Source: Deltaproteobacteria bacterium
GTDB taxonomy: Bacteria; Myxococcota_A; UBA796; JAFGLY01
NCBI GenBank assembly: GCA_016927815.1
Contig: JAFGLY010000114.1
Location: forward strand, 26,140-90,139
Reading direction: 5' to 3'
DNA length: 64,000 bases
A program made the position numbers and the translations under genes. Of the stretch, positions 16,628-26,354 are shown in pieces (the first letter of the stretch is position 1; the number at the start of each line of letters is the position of its first letter). The notes under the pieces are model-generated. The model was not told the origin of the DNA and did no database searches. It saw only the letters and a list, made by a program, of their open reading frames with translations.

Positions 16628-18640
16628 CTACAGCGCTCCGGCCACCTCGAGGGCCCAGGCCTCGAGCGCCCGGATGCGGTCTCGCAGGACCGCGGCCCGC
16701 TCGAATTCCAGGCGGCGGGCGGCGGCCTGCATCTCCTCGCGCAGGTGCCGGATCGTGGCCGGCAGGCGGTCGAGCGAGAGCTCGTGGACCTCCTCGGGGA
16801 CCTCCTCGGGGGTCCGGGGTGGCGTGAGGTAGTCGGCCCCGAGCAGGTGGGCGAGGGGGCTGTCCAGCGACTTCACCACGGTCTCGGGGGTGATGGCGTG
16901 CGCAGCGTTGTACGCAGCCTGCTTGGCCCGCCGGCGGTTGGTCTCGTCCAGGGCCGCCCGCATCGCCGGCGTGACCTGGTCTCCGTAGAGCAGGCAGCGG
17001 CCGTTCACGTTCCGGGCTGCACGTCCGATGACCTGGACGAGGCTCGTCGCGCTGCGCAGGAATCCCTCCTTGTCGGCGTCGAGCACGGCCACGAGCGAGA
17101 CCTCGGGCAGGTCCAGGCCCTCACGGAGCAGGTTGATGCCGATGAGCACGTCGAACTCGCCCTTCCGGAGGTCCCGAAGGATCTCCATGCGCTCGAGCGT
17201 CTCGACGTCCGAGTGGAGATATCGCGCTCGAACACCGATTTCTGAGTAGTAGTCGGTCAACTCCTGGGCCAGGCGCTTGGTGAGCACGGTCACGAGCACC
17301 CGCTCGCCTTTGGCCGTGACCCTCCGGATCTCGCCGAGGAGGTCGTCCACCTGGTCTGTAGCGGGCCGCACCTCCACCTCCGGATCCAGGAGGCCGGTGG
17401 GCCGGATGACCTGCTCCGCGAACTCGCCTTGGGCGCGCTCGAGTTCCAGGCTGCCCGGGGTGGCGGACACGAAGATGACCCGGTGGATCCGATCCTCGAA
17501 CTCGTCGAAGGTGAGGGGCCGGTTGTCGCGGGCCGACGGCAGGCGGAACCCGAAGGACACCAGCGTGTCCTTGCGCGCGCGATCGCCCCGGGCCATGCCC
17601 TGGACCTGGGGCAACGTGACGTGAGACTCGTCCACCACGAGCAGGAAGTCCTTGGGAAAGTAGTCGAGGAGCGTGGGCGGAGGCTCGCCCGCCTCGCGAC
17701 CCGCGAGGTGGCGGCTGTAGTTCTCGATGCCCGTGCAGTACCCCAGGCCATCGAGCATCTCGAGGTCGTAGCGCGTACGCTGCTCGAGTCGCGCCGCCTC
17801 GAGAATTCGGCCCTGGTGTCTCACCTCCGCCAGGCGCTCCTCCAGCTCGGTGCGGATCCGGTCCATGGCGCGCTCCAGATCCTCTCGGGGCGTCACCCAG
17901 TGGGAGGCCGGATAGACCGCGACGCGGTCGAGATCCTCGAGGCGGGTGCCGCGCAGCGGATCCACCCACGCGATCGCCTCCACCCGGTCCCCGAAGAGCG
18001 ACACGCGCACGGCCCTGTCCGACTCGCTGGCGGGGAACACCTCCACCACGTCGCCGCGGACGCGGAAGGTTCCACGGTGGAAGTCGATGTCGTTGCGCTC
18101 GTACTGGATGTCCACCAGACGCCTCAGCACGGCCTCGCGGGACACGGTCTGGCCGACCGAGAGGCGCAGCATCATGCGGTCGTAGGATTCCGGTGAGCCG
18201 ATGCCGTAGATGCAGGAAACCGAGGCCACGATGATCACGTCCCGTCGCTCGAGCAGTGCGCGGGTGGCGGCGTGCCGGAGCTTGTCGATCCGCTCGTTGA
18301 CCGAGGAGTCCTTCTCGATGTAGGTGTCGGACGCCGGGATGTAGGCCTCGGGCTGGTAGTAGTCGTAGTAGGAGACGAAGTACTCGACGGCGTTGTCCGG
18401 GAAGAGGCGGCGGAACTCGCCGTAGAGCTGGGCGGCGAGCGTCTTGTTGTGGGCGAGCACCAGCGCGGGGCGGCCCACCCGTGCGATCACGTGGGCGATC
18501 GTGAACGTCTTGCCGGTCCCGGTGGCGCCGAGCAGAACCTGGGCGCGACGGCCCTCCTCCATCCCTCGGACGAGGGTCTCGATGGCCTCCGGCTGGTCGC
18601 CGCAGGGGAGGAATTCGCTGGACAGACGGAACCCGGCCAT
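16628..18640 (-). CDS. uvrB: Excinuclease ABC subunit B
   Basis: 670 residues from ATG 18640, with GGGAGG 5 bp upstream; this is the usual UvrB length. UvrB is the damage-verifying helicase of nucleotide excision repair and works with UvrA and UvrC. Walker A is GATGTGKT (38-45), the beta-hairpin segment is [21 protein letters not shown] in pieces, helicase motifs include [22 protein letters not shown] and the Arg-finger region [13 protein letters not shown]. The C-terminal UVR domain ([24 protein letters not shown]) binds UvrC. It is divergent from the ClC gene across about 200 bp. I see no clear SOS box. Confidence 0.97.
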   Translation of the reverse strand: MAGFRLSSEFLPCGDQPEAIETLVRGMEEGRRAQVLLGATGTGKTFTIAHVIARVGRPALVLAHNKTLAAQLYGEFRRLFPDNAVEYFVSYYDYYQPEAYIPASDTYIEKDSSVNERIDKLRHAATRALLERRDVIIVASVSCIYGIGSPESYDRMMLRLSVGQTVSREAVLRRLVDIQYERNDIDFHRGTFRVRGDVVEVFPASESDRAVRVSLFGDRVEAIAWVDPLRGTRLEDLDRVAVYPASHWVTPREDLERAMDRIRTELEERLAEVRHQGRILEAARLEQRTRYDLEMLDGLGYCTGIENYSRHLAGREAGEPPPTLLDYFPKDFLLVVDESHVTLPQVQGMARGDRARKDTLVSFGFRLPSARDNRPLTFDEFEDRIHRVIFVSATPGSLELERAQGEFAEQVIRPTGLLDPEVEVRPATDQVDDLLGEIRRVTAKGERVLVTVLTKRLAQELTDYYSEIGVRARYLHSDVETLERMEILRDLRKGEFDVLIGINLLREGLDLPEVSLVAVLDADKEGFLRSATSLVQVIGRAARNVNGRCLLYGDQVTPAMRAALDETNRRRAKQAAYNAAHAITPETVVKSLDSPLAHLLGADYLTPPRTPEEVPEEVHELSLDRLPATIRHLREEMQAAARRLEFERAAVLRDRIRALEAWALEVAGAL

Positions 18641-18843
18641 GCAGCCTCCCGGGGCCCGCATCCTACCCCGCACGACCCCGGGATGGGACGGCGGGTCCCA
18701 TGGGTTGCCTTCTTCCTGCCGGCCGGGCGGGGCCGGGGGATGCACCCACCCCGCACCCGCCTGGCCGGCGATGGGCCCCGACCGCGAGGTCCGGCCGGGG
18801 CACACCTGGAGAGCAGGTCCTTCCTGTGTTAGGTCGGACCTCG

Positions 18844-20811
18844 ATGACGCGGAGGCTTCCGGGAAGACGGGGCGACCACGGCCCACGCCGTGCGTCGACC
18901 CGCACGAGGGCGACGAGGACGAGAGGCCTCCTGACGAGCCTCGCCCGGGGGTTCGACATCGGCGTGGCCGGGAAGTGGCTGATCCTGGGATCGCTCGTCG
19001 GTGTGGTGGCAGGTCTGGGCGCCATCGCCTTCCAGGCCCTGTTGCAGATCGCGTCGGGTGCGCTCCTGGAGAACCTGGCCGGCCTGGGCCTGGGCCGACC
19101 GGGGGGCGAACCGCCCGTCGTCGCCTTCACGACCGGCCCCTTCCGGCCCTGGCTCGTGGTGCTGCTGCCCGCCCTGGGCGGCCTGGTCTCCGGCCTGATC
19201 GTCCGCTGGTTCGCCCCGGAGGCGGGCGGCCACGGAACGGATGCCGCCATCCGGGCCTACCACCACGAGCTCGGCCGCATCCACTGGCGGGTTCCGCTCG
19301 TGAAGCTCGTGGCGTCGGTCCTCACGCTGGGCAGCGGCGGATCCGGAGGCCGGGAGGGTCCCATCGCGCAGATCGGGGCCGGCTTCGGGAGCTTCGTGGC
19401 GACTCGCCTCGGGTTGAGCACCCGGACCCGGCGCTGGCTGCTCGCGGCAGGCATCGGTGCGGGCGTGGGCAGCATCTTCCGTGCCCCCCTGGCAGGCGCC
19501 GTGTTTGCCGCAGAGGTGCTCTACGCCTCCACGGAGGTGGAGACCGAGGTCCTCCTCCCTGCGACCGTGGCCTCCATCGTGGCGTACTCGGTCTTCGCCG
19601 CCCGCTTCGGGTGGGGGCACATGTTCACGGGTGTGGGCGACTACGACTTCTCGCGCCCCATCGAACTCGTGCCCTACCTCGTCTTGGCGTTGATCGTTGC
19701 CGCCGCCGCCTGGGTCTTCGTCCGCACCTTCTACGGGGTGCGCAACCGGGTGGCTCGGCTGCGTCTGGCGCAACCCCTCAAGACCACGCTCGGGGGTCTC
19801 GCCACCGGCCTGGTGGCCCTCGGGCTCTACTACGCCATGGGCCGCGATGCGGGCGTGTTCGACGTGCTGTCGGCCGGCTACGGCATCGTCCAGGAAACCC
19901 TGGAGAGCGACGGCACCTCGGTGGGCCTCGCCCTCCTGCTGGTCGTGGCGGCGGGCAAGATCGTGACCACGACCTTCTCCATCGGGTCCGGGGGAAGCGC
20001 GGGCGTCTTCGGGCCCTCCATGGTCATCGGCGCCACCCTCGGCGCTGCGGTCGGGAAGGTCTTCCACGGGATCGCGCCCGACATGGTGCCGCACGTCGCG
20101 CCCTTCGCGATCGTCGGAATGGCGGGCTTTTTCGCTGCGGCGGCCAATACGCCCATCTCCACGGTCATCATGGTGAGCGAACTGACCGGCAACTACAAGC
20201 TGCTCGTGCCCGCGATGTGGGTGTGCGCGCTCGCCTTCCTCGCGGGTGGACGCTGGAGCATCTTCCACAACCAGGTCCAGAGCCGGGTGGCCTCGCCCGT
20301 CCACTTCGGCGAGCAGGCCCGCCACATGTTCAGCACGACGACCGTCGGGGAGATCGTGAAGAAGGACCGTCGATTCGCCCTCCTGACACCGAGCATGACG
20401 CTGGGCGAAGCCCTCGCCGCCACGGGTGGGACCCGCCAGCGGCTCTTCCCCGTGGTAGAAGGGTCCCGCTTGGTGGGAACCTTCCACCAGGACGATCTGC
20501 TGGGTGCGCTCCAGGATTCCCGACCGGGCGCCGCTCCGCTCCGGGTGTCGGACCTCGTCGCCCCCAGACCGCCGATCGTACGGTTCCACGACAGCGTGTC
20601 CGTGGCCCAGCGCCTGCTCCGGACCCATCACGTGGACGAGATCCTCGTGGTGGACGCCCACAGAACGCCGGTCGGGATCCTCACGAACGCCGACATCCTC
20701 CTCGCGTTCACGCGCACGCTCTCCCAGCGGCAGGCCACCGAGGGGGAGGTCTTCCCGGACACGGGCACCGAGACGGAGGACACGCGAGACGGCGCGGAGC
20801 CCCGGACGTGA
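18844..20811 (+). CDS. ClC-family chloride channel/antiporter with two CBS domains
   Basis: 655 residues from ATG 18844; the upstream extension is Pro/Arg-rich and unlikely. There is no Shine-Dalgarno. The ClC core spans about 30-430 with the signature filters [11 protein letters not shown] (helix D/N-type, GREGP) and [17 protein letters not shown] near 120 matches the first anion-site region. The position after GREGP is not a clear gating Glu in other than the family E of REGP, so channel or exchanger mode is undetermined. C-terminal CBS pair: about 500-550 and 565-620 ([36 protein letters not shown]), which usually sense adenine nucleotides. GTGA overlap couples it to otsB, giving an osmotic-stress operon. 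Confidence 0.92.
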   Translation: MTRRLPGRRGDHGPRRASTRTRATRTRGLLTSLARGFDIGVAGKWLILGSLVGVVAGLGAIAFQALLQIASGALLENLAGLGLGRPGGEPPVVAFTTGPFRPWLVVLLPALGGLVSGLIVRWFAPEAGGHGTDAAIRAYHHELGRIHWRVPLVKLVASVLTLGSGGSGGREGPIAQIGAGFGSFVATRLGLSTRTRRWLLAAGIGAGVGSIFRAPLAGAVFAAEVLYASTEVETEVLLPATVASIVAYSVFAARFGWGHMFTGVGDYDFSRPIELVPYLVLALIVAAAAWVFVRTFYGVRNRVARLRLAQPLKTTLGGLATGLVALGLYYAMGRDAGVFDVLSAGYGIVQETLESDGTSVGLALLLVVAAGKIVTTTFSIGSGGSAGVFGPSMVIGATLGAAVGKVFHGIAPDMVPHVAPFAIVGMAGFFAAAANTPISTVIMVSELTGNYKLLVPAMWVCALAFLAGGRWSIFHNQVQSRVASPVHFGEQARHMFSTTTVGEIVKKDRRFALLTPSMTLGEALAATGGTRQRLFPVVEGSRLVGTFHQDDLLGALQDSRPGAAPLRVSDLVAPRPPIVRFHDSVSVAQRLLRTHHVDEILVVDAHRTPVGILTNADILLAFTRTLSQRQATEGEVFPDTGTETEDTRDGAEPRT

Positions 20812-21617
20812 CGCACCTGCCCGCCCCGCCGGATCCGGACGCCCTGGATCCGTTCTTCGCCCGCCTGTCTCAGGCGCTGTGCGCACTGCTCCTCCTGGAC
20901 TACGACGGCACGCTTGCGCCCTTTCGCCTGGACCGCACCCGGGCCACGCCCTGGCCCGGCGTCCGCGAGGCCCTGGCTGCGATCCAGGCGACCGGCCGGA
21001 CCCGCCTGGTCCTGGTGTCCGGCCGGCCGGTGGGAGAGGTCGCGGATCTCCTAGGCCTGGACCCCGCTCCCGAGATCTGGGGCGTCCACGGGCTCGAGCG
21101 CCGCACCCCGGACGGCAGGGTCCGGAGGGAGCCCCTGCCGCCTCGCGCCGAGGTGGGGCTCGAACAGGCGGCGGCATGGGCGGCCTCCATGGGGCTCGGG
21201 CCTCGGACCGAGCGCAAGCACGGGGCCCTCGCGATCCACCTTCGCGGAATGTCGGACGCCGACGCCCTCCGTTTCTCCCGTGCCGCCCGAGCCGCCCTTG
21301 CGCCCATCGCCGACCGCCACGGTCTCGCGGTCCTGTCGTTCGTCGCCGGGGTCGAACTGCGTGTGCCCTCTGCCAGGAAGGCCCGGGCCGTGACCACGTT
21401 GCTCTCGGAGATGCCCGACGATACGGTCGTCGCCTGCCTCGGTGACGACGCGACCGACGAGGACGCGTTCGAGGCGCTCCACGGGCGGGGCGAGACGTTT
21501 CTGGTGCGTGTCTCTCCGCGTCCCAGCCATGCGCGATGGCTGCTCCCTCCTCCCGAGGGGGTCCTCGCGTTCCTCGCCCGCTGGGCCGCCTCGCGGCCCT
21601 CACGGAAGGCTCCATGA
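20808..21617 (+). CDS. otsB: Trehalose-6-phosphate phosphatase
   Basis: 269 residues from GTG 20808, overlapping the ClC stop; the frame is open far upstream, but this start gives the normal length. HAD-superfamily motifs: LLLLDYDGTLAPF (nucleophile Asp in DYDGT), LVSGRP (motif II), a Lys in the SARKARAV segment, and GDDATDEDAF (motif IV). It removes phosphate from trehalose-6-phosphate to release trehalose, a compatible solute. otsA follows with an ATGA overlap, so the two steps are made together. The order ClC-otsB-otsA links trehalose synthesis to anion transport. Confidence 0.94.
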   Translation: MTHLPAPPDPDALDPFFARLSQALCALLLLDYDGTLAPFRLDRTRATPWPGVREALAAIQATGRTRLVLVSGRPVGEVADLLGLDPAPEIWGVHGLERRTPDGRVRREPLPPRAEVGLEQAAAWAASMGLGPRTERKHGALAIHLRGMSDADALRFSRAARAALAPIADRHGLAVLSFVAGVELRVPSARKARAVTTLLSEMPDDTVVACLGDDATDEDAFEALHGRGETFLVRVSPRPSHARWLLPPPEGVLAFLARWAASRPSRKAP

Positions 21618-23104
21618 GTACCGCGCACCGCCTCGTCCTCGTTTCGAACCGCCTCCCGATCGTGATCGAGAAGCGGGAGCACCAGTGGCAGGTGAGCCCC
21701 GCGGCCGGAGGACTGGTCACGGCGCTCGCCCCCATGCTCACCCAACGGGGGGGGCTGTGGATCGGGTGGCCCGGCGTGGAGGCAGAGCCCGGGGTCGACT
21801 GGGCGTCGCTGCTCGTCGAGGGGGGCAGGGCGGCCGGGTACGAACTGCTCCCGGTCTGGATTTCTCCCACCGACCTGGACGGCTTCTACCTCGGCTTCAC
21901 CAACTCCCTCTTGTGGCCCCTCTTCCACACCATGCCCGAACGGTGCCAGTTCGATCCCGAGGCCTGGAGCACCTACCGGCGGGTGAACGACCAGTTCGCA
22001 GAGGCCGTGGCCTCACAGGTGCGCCCTGGGGACTTCGTCTGGATCCAGGACTACCACCTCATCCACGTCGGGGAGCGGCTCCGCGAGTTGGTACCGGGCG
22101 TCCGGGTCTCGTTCTTCCTCCACATTCCCTTTCCGCCCCTCGACCTGTTCCTCAAGGTTCCCTGGCGCATGGATCTCCTGCGCGCCCTGCTCGCCTACGA
22201 TCTGGTGGGCTTCCAGACCCAGAGGGACATGCGCCACTTCCTCTTCGGGTTGAACCGCATCCACCCGGGTCTCCAGACCTCGGGCCGGGGATCTCTCGTC
22301 CAGGTCCACATCGAGGGGCGTTCCCTGCGCGTCGGAGCCTTCCCCATCGGGATCGACTACCGGGACTACCGCTCCAAGGCGCAGTCGAGCAGGATCCGCT
22401 CCTTGCGGGACCATCTGGCTGCCTCGGTCGACCATCGCCAGGTCGTCCTGGGCGTGGATCGCCTCGACTACACCAAGGGGGTCCCAGAGAAGCTGCTCGC
22501 CTACGAGTCTCTCCTGGAGCGGTACCCCGAGCACCGCGAGAAGGTCGTGCTCCTCCAGGTGCTGGTCCCCAGCCGGGCAGGGGTGTCGCACTACCAGGCG
22601 CTCAAGGATCGCATCGATCGTCTGGTGGGTGCTGTCAACGGCCGCTTCGGAACGACTGGCTGGACGCCCGTCCGGTACCTGTACCGAGCCGTCTCTCGCG
22701 AGGAGCTGGTGGCGCTCTACCGCCTTGCCCAGGTCTGCTTCGTCAACCCCCTGAAGGACGGGATGAACCTCGTCGCCAAGGAGTACTGCGCGTGCCAGGT
22801 CGACCGGGCGCGGGGCGTACTCGTCCTGAGCGAGTTCGCGGGCGCCTCGGGCCAGCTCCAGCGGGGTGCGCTGCTCGTCAACCCCTACGACACCGAGAGC
22901 GTGGGCGACGCCCTCCACGAGGCGCTCACCATGCCTCCCGAGGCGCGCAGGGCCCGCATGGCCCGCCTCCAGGAGGTAATCCGCCGCCAGGACGTCTTCT
23001 GGTGGGCCGAGGAGGTGCTGAGGGCTTCGGGCACGGCCGAGCCCCCGGACGTCCCCGCGAGGGAGGAGTACATGCCTCGGTTCAGTATGGAAATAGACGA
23101 TTAA
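21614..23104 (+). CDS. otsA: Alpha,alpha-trehalose-phosphate synthase
   Basis: 496 residues from ATG 21614 (ATGA overlap with otsB). GT20 retaining glycosyltransferase that joins UDP- or GDP-glucose to glucose-6-phosphate. Visible motifs: LVSNRLPIV and GGLVTAL at the N-terminus, WIQDYHLIHV, FFLHIPFPP, VGFQTQRD, LGVDRLDYTKGVPEKL, and the donor-site region NPLKDGMNLVAKEY with LSEFAGA. Glucosylglycerol-phosphate synthases are close relatives, but the adjacent otsB favours trehalose. The stop lies inside the loop of a small T-tailed hairpin (see 23095). Confidence 0.95.
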   Translation: MSTAHRLVLVSNRLPIVIEKREHQWQVSPAAGGLVTALAPMLTQRGGLWIGWPGVEAEPGVDWASLLVEGGRAAGYELLPVWISPTDLDGFYLGFTNSLLWPLFHTMPERCQFDPEAWSTYRRVNDQFAEAVASQVRPGDFVWIQDYHLIHVGERLRELVPGVRVSFFLHIPFPPLDLFLKVPWRMDLLRALLAYDLVGFQTQRDMRHFLFGLNRIHPGLQTSGRGSLVQVHIEGRSLRVGAFPIGIDYRDYRSKAQSSRIRSLRDHLAASVDHRQVVLGVDRLDYTKGVPEKLLAYESLLERYPEHREKVVLLQVLVPSRAGVSHYQALKDRIDRLVGAVNGRFGTTGWTPVRYLYRAVSREELVALYRLAQVCFVNPLKDGMNLVAKEYCACQVDRARGVLVLSEFAGASGQLQRGALLVNPYDTESVGDALHEALTMPPEARRARMARLQEVIRRQDVFWWAEEVLRASGTAEPPDVPAREEYMPRFSMEIDD

Positions 23105-23115
23105 TACGTCTTTTT
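23095..23115 (+). terminator. Weak intrinsic terminator spanning the otsA stop codon
   Basis: AGACG (23095-23099), a 7-nt loop, CGTCT (23107-23111), then a T run to 23115. The otsA TAA (23102-23104) is in the loop. The stem is only 5 bp, but the locally A+T-rich sequence is unusual in this genome. Confidence 0.4.
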
Positions 23116-23257
23116 CCCGAATACGTCGCCGAACCCCGAGATCCGGGCGCCTGCAGACGGGGGGATGGAACGGCGGCCGGGCTGGGTCTTGGAAGCGTCA
23201 CCGGGGTAGAAGGGGCCTGCATCGGTCCCCGGATCCCGGGAAACGCGAGGTCCCCCT

Positions 23258-24103
23258 TTGAAGACCGGTCTTGGCTCCCGACTCTTCGCAACCCTCGGAG
23301 CGCGTCTCGGTTCCCGTGGCCTGTTGGCCCTGGGGCTGGTCGTGGCCCTGCTGCCCGTGCCGGTGGGGTTCGGACCCTGGTCGCCCTTCGCCCTGGACCG
23401 GGTCCATTCCCGCCTGGCCGCAGGGGATGTCCGTGGTGCCGCCGAGGTCTGCGAGCGCGTGACCCGCTTCGGTTCCACGCCGGGGATCCGGCGTCGCGCA
23501 CGCTACGAGCTGGCGCTGTTGCAGGCCACGAACCTGGGTCGTCCCCAGGAGGCGCTCGACACGCTCCATTCCCTTTTGGGGCACCTGCCGCCCGGCCATC
23601 CCCTCGAGTCCGACGCGCTGAAGCTGCTGGCCGAGACCTTGCCACGGGCTACGGATCGCCAGGATCTCGCAGCGCAGAGCTGGGAAATGGCCGCCCGGCG
23701 CGTGGCGGATCCGGATCGCCGGGACCCCCTGCTGCTGGCAGCCGCGAATGCCTGGGAGGATGCGGGCGAAGCATCGCGCGCCCGGCTCGTCCGGGGGCGG
23801 GTGGCCACCGGAGGGGGTACGGCCGAGGCACGAGCCTGGCTGGCCATCGGCCGGACGTGGCTCGGCGACGGGCAGCCGGCACGGGCCTACGAGGCCTATC
23901 GCCAGGGCCTCGACCGGTCCGCCTCCGACGCGGACGCCCGCATGGCGCGGCTCGGGATGGCCCTGGCCCTGGACGAACTCGGCAGCGCGGACGAGGCGGC
24001 GGCCGAGTTGGAGGTGGCCCAGCAGGAGGAGGGCCTGGATGCGGCCCTGGAGGTGACCCGGAAGCGGGTGATGCGCCGGGCGGGGATCGGGGAGGGGCCG
24101 TGA
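23258..24103 (+). CDS. Membrane-anchored TPR-like protein
   Basis: 281 residues from TTG 23258; there is a CGAGG a few bases upstream. Residues about 19-40 are a hydrophobic anchor (RGLLALGLVVALLPVPVGFG). The rest is alpha-helical with repeating ARYELALLQATNLGRPQEAL, WLAIGRTWLGDGQPARAYEAY and RLGMALALDELGSADEAAAEL, typical tetratricopeptide units for protein-protein contacts. The stop overlaps the next lipoprotein gene (GTGA), and a small membrane protein follows, so the three are probably one envelope unit. The function is unknown. Confidence 0.72.
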   Translation: MKTGLGSRLFATLGARLGSRGLLALGLVVALLPVPVGFGPWSPFALDRVHSRLAAGDVRGAAEVCERVTRFGSTPGIRRRARYELALLQATNLGRPQEALDTLHSLLGHLPPGHPLESDALKLLAETLPRATDRQDLAAQSWEMAARRVADPDRRDPLLLAAANAWEDAGEASRARLVRGRVATGGGTAEARAWLAIGRTWLGDGQPARAYEAYRQGLDRSASDADARMARLGMALALDELGSADEAAAELEVAQQEEGLDAALEVTRKRVMRRAGIGEGP

Positions 24104-24750
24104 TCCTCCTGGCCCTGGCCCTGGCCTGCGTGGAGCCGCGCGTCCCGGCGCCCGGCCTGCCCGCGGACCTGGCCGCTGCTCCGTTGGTGGTGCTGGCCGA
24201 CGAGCGGGCCGGGCTCGAGGGGCGTGACGATCTCGACGCGATCGATCGGCGGCGTCTCCTGGACCTGGCCTGGCGCAACCGGTCTCCGGCCCAGGTGTCC
24301 GACGACCTCTCCGGCGTCCGTCCCGATCGGCGCGAGGAGGAGGCCGCCCTGCGCCGGGAGTGGCGAACGGAGCACGTGGCCTACTCGTGGGACAACCTGA
24401 ATCCGGACGCCCAGATGGAGCCCCAGCCCGAGCACATGAGCCTCACGTGGCGGGTGCTGGCCACCAAGCTGCCCTGGGCGCGCGCCCACCAGCCCTTCGA
24501 GGAGCCCTGGATCTCGGAGTACTTCGCCCGCAAGCGCTGGTACGTGGTCCGGGGCGGACCGGTGGCCCTCTCGGTCATCGACCAGGTCCAGCTGGACAGG
24601 CTGCACAGGGAGCTGGAGGCGATGACCGCGAGCGACCTGGAGGCGTGGCGTTCGAGCCTGCCTTTGCCGGAAATGAGCCCCGAGGAGGCGGCGCTCGAGG
24701 CCCGACTCGCCACCGAACTCCTCGCCCTCCGGTCGGAGCAGGGGGGATGA
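24100..24750 (+). CDS. Lipoprotein of unknown function
   Basis: 216 residues from GTG 24100, overlapping the TPR gene (GTGA). Signal sequence MILLALALAC with lipid Cys 10. The mature part is charged; notable stretches are LDAIDRRRLLDLAWRNRSPAQVSDDL, HVAYSWDNLNPDAQMEPQPEHMSLTW and EYFARKRWYVVRGG. It ends with a Glu/Leu-rich helix. No catalytic motif is seen. It is followed by a 77-residue membrane protein with an ATGA overlap. Confidence 0.65.
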   Translation: MILLALALACVEPRVPAPGLPADLAAAPLVVLADERAGLEGRDDLDAIDRRRLLDLAWRNRSPAQVSDDLSGVRPDRREEEAALRREWRTEHVAYSWDNLNPDAQMEPQPEHMSLTWRVLATKLPWARAHQPFEEPWISEYFARKRWYVVRGGPVALSVIDQVQLDRLHRELEAMTASDLEAWRSSLPLPEMSPEEAALEARLATELLALRSEQGG

Positions 24751-24980
24751 CCCATCCCTTCCGGGCCCTCTCGAGGACGCCCGTGCGCCTGCCCTGGCCA
24801 ACCAGGGCCGGATCCCTGGGAGCCGCCCTCGTCCTCTCCGGGCTCCTGGTGCTGGCCGTATTCGTGGCTTGGAGCCTATGGATCGGGATCTGGCGTACGA
24901 AGGGGGACGACGGTCCCCTCCCGGTCTGGATCGGCCCGGAGGACCGCGCGACCGAAGGCCTGGGCGCCGAGGGCTCCTGA
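24747..24980 (+). CDS. Small single-pass membrane protein
   Basis: 77 residues from ATG 24747 (ATGA overlap with the lipoprotein). One transmembrane helix, about 22-48 (GSLGAALVLSGLLVLAVFVA), then IWRTKGDDGPLPVWIGPEDR. The tight coupling supports it being real and acting with the TPR protein and lipoprotein. No family recognised. Confidence 0.55.
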   Translation: MTHPFRALSRTPVRLPWPTRAGSLGAALVLSGLLVLAVFVAWSLWIGIWRTKGDDGPLPVWIGPEDRATEGLGAEGS

Positions 24981-25038
24981 ACGGCGCGTTCCTGGACACC
25001 CCGCCCCGTAGATGCCACGATGGAGAGACGGAGGATCC

Positions 25039-25758
25039 ATGTTCCCCCTGCTCGCGCTCCTGGGGATCGCCTGCAGCGCACCCGACGACACCGGCACCCC
25101 CCCGCCCGAGGACAGCTCGAAGGACTCGGGCGGCGAGACCGCGGGTGACTCGGCGCCCGACACCGGCCTCGAGCCCTTCGCGCCCGTCTACTGGACCTGG
25201 AACCTCTACACCGGCGTCCAGGACGGCCTCACCGTCCCGGTCACGTACCTGGGCGAGGCGATGCCGCCGTACCTGGATGTGCTCCTCCTCGCCCCCGAGT
25301 ACCCGAAGGACCCCACCCCAGAGGGGAAGTGCCAGATCCGCTACACGGTCACGGGCGAACCGGCGATCCTGGATCCCGGGCAGATCCTGGGCTGGGAGCT
25401 GTCCCTGGCCCCGCTGGACACCACCTGCGACCGTCTGGATCCGGTGGAATGGGGCGAAGACCCCTTCACCTTCGGCCTCGCGCACACCTGGGCCATGGCC
25501 GCCCTTCCTCTGGATCCGCTGCTCGAGAAGACCTTGGACGCCGCGGGCATCCGCACCGATCACGTGATCGGCGCCGATACCTGGCTGGACGGCGCCTCGG
25601 TGGCGGAGGCGAACGCGCAGCAGACCCACTACGCCAGCGCGGTCGAGGTGGATGCCGACATGGTGGTGAATCCCGGGGACGTGCTCGACGCCGACGCGCT
25701 GCTCGCTGGGACGGACGCCTGGTGGGTGCTCCACCACGCCTACCTGTTCGAGATCTGA
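25039..25758 (+). CDS. Lipoprotein with DTG-rich linker, function unknown
   Basis: 239 residues from ATG 25039, with GGAGG at 25029-25034. Lipobox LLALLGIAC, lipid Cys 13. The linker reads DDTGTPPPEDSSKDSGGE and then APDTGLEP, the style of this genome's lipoproteins. The globular part has WTWNLYTGVQDGLTVPVTYLG, CQIRYTVTG and FTFGLAHTWAMAALPLDPLL, with two cysteines that could pair. It resembles exported hypothetical proteins rather than any enzyme I know. The box TAGATG lies 24 bp upstream. Confidence 0.7.
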   Translation: MFPLLALLGIACSAPDDTGTPPPEDSSKDSGGETAGDSAPDTGLEPFAPVYWTWNLYTGVQDGLTVPVTYLGEAMPPYLDVLLLAPEYPKDPTPEGKCQIRYTVTGEPAILDPGQILGWELSLAPLDTTCDRLDPVEWGEDPFTFGLAHTWAMAALPLDPLLEKTLDAAGIRTDHVIGADTWLDGASVAEANAQQTHYASAVEVDADMVVNPGDVLDADALLAGTDAWWVLHHAYLFEI

Positions 25759-25784
25759 TCCCGCTCGAACCTTCTGGAGGTGCC

Positions 25785-26342
25785 TTGCCGACCCGCTGCG
25801 CCTGGGTGACCGACGACCCCTTGTACATCGCCTACCACGACCGCGAGTGGGGCGTGCCCGTCCACGACGACCGTCGCCACTTCGAGTTCCTGGTGCTGGA
25901 GAGCGCCCAGGCGGGCCTCTCCTGGCTCACGATCCTGCACAAGCGCGAGGGCTACCGCCGCGCGTTCGCAGGGTTCGACGCCGAGGCGGTGGCACGGTTC
26001 GGACCCCCGGACGTGGAACGCCTGCTCGCGGATCCCGCCATCGTGCGCAACCGACGGAAGGTGGAGGCCGCGGTGGCGAACGCCCGGGTCTTTCTGGAGA
26101 TCCAGTCGAAATTCGGTTCCTTCGACGCCTACATCTGGAGATTCGTCGGCGGATCGACCCGCCGCAACGCCTGGCGCACGGCGGCCGAGGTTCCCGTATC
26201 CACGCCCGAATCCGAGGCCCTCTCGGACGACCTGAAGCGGCAGGGCATGCGGTTCGTGGGTCCGGTCGTGATCTACGCCCACATGCAGGCCTGCGGCCTG
26301 GTGGACGATCACACCACCGACTGCTTCCGACACGGGCGGTAG
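25785..26342 (+). CDS. tag: DNA-3-methyladenine glycosylase I
   Basis: 185 residues from TTG 25785, with GGAGG at 25776-25780; no better ATG exists. It excises 3-methyladenine from alkylated DNA. The family N-terminus is clear: RCAWVTDDPLYIAYHDREWG, with zinc ligands C5 and H18, and the C-terminal ligands are in DDHTTDCF. The segment FEFLVLESAQAGLSWLTILHKRE carries the conserved helix and aromatic pocket. Length matches E. coli Tag (187). It meets the convergent exonuclease-RNase H gene 12 bp downstream. Confidence 0.96.
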   Translation: MPTRCAWVTDDPLYIAYHDREWGVPVHDDRRHFEFLVLESAQAGLSWLTILHKREGYRRAFAGFDAEAVARFGPPDVERLLADPAIVRNRRKVEAAVANARVFLEIQSKFGSFDAYIWRFVGGSTRRNAWRTAAEVPVSTPESEALSDDLKRQGMRFVGPVVIYAHMQACGLVDDHTTDCFRHGR

Positions 26343-26354
26343 GCGCCCCGACGC

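Noticed and set aside
18829..21870. A 1013-codon antisense frame over ClC, otsB and the start of otsA
   Set aside because: Low-complexity composition and full overlap with three recognised genes.
25990..26000. TGGCACGGTTC inside tag as a sigma54 promoter
   Set aside because: The -12 half is GGACC instead of TTGC, and it lies within a coding region without a suitable gene behind it.
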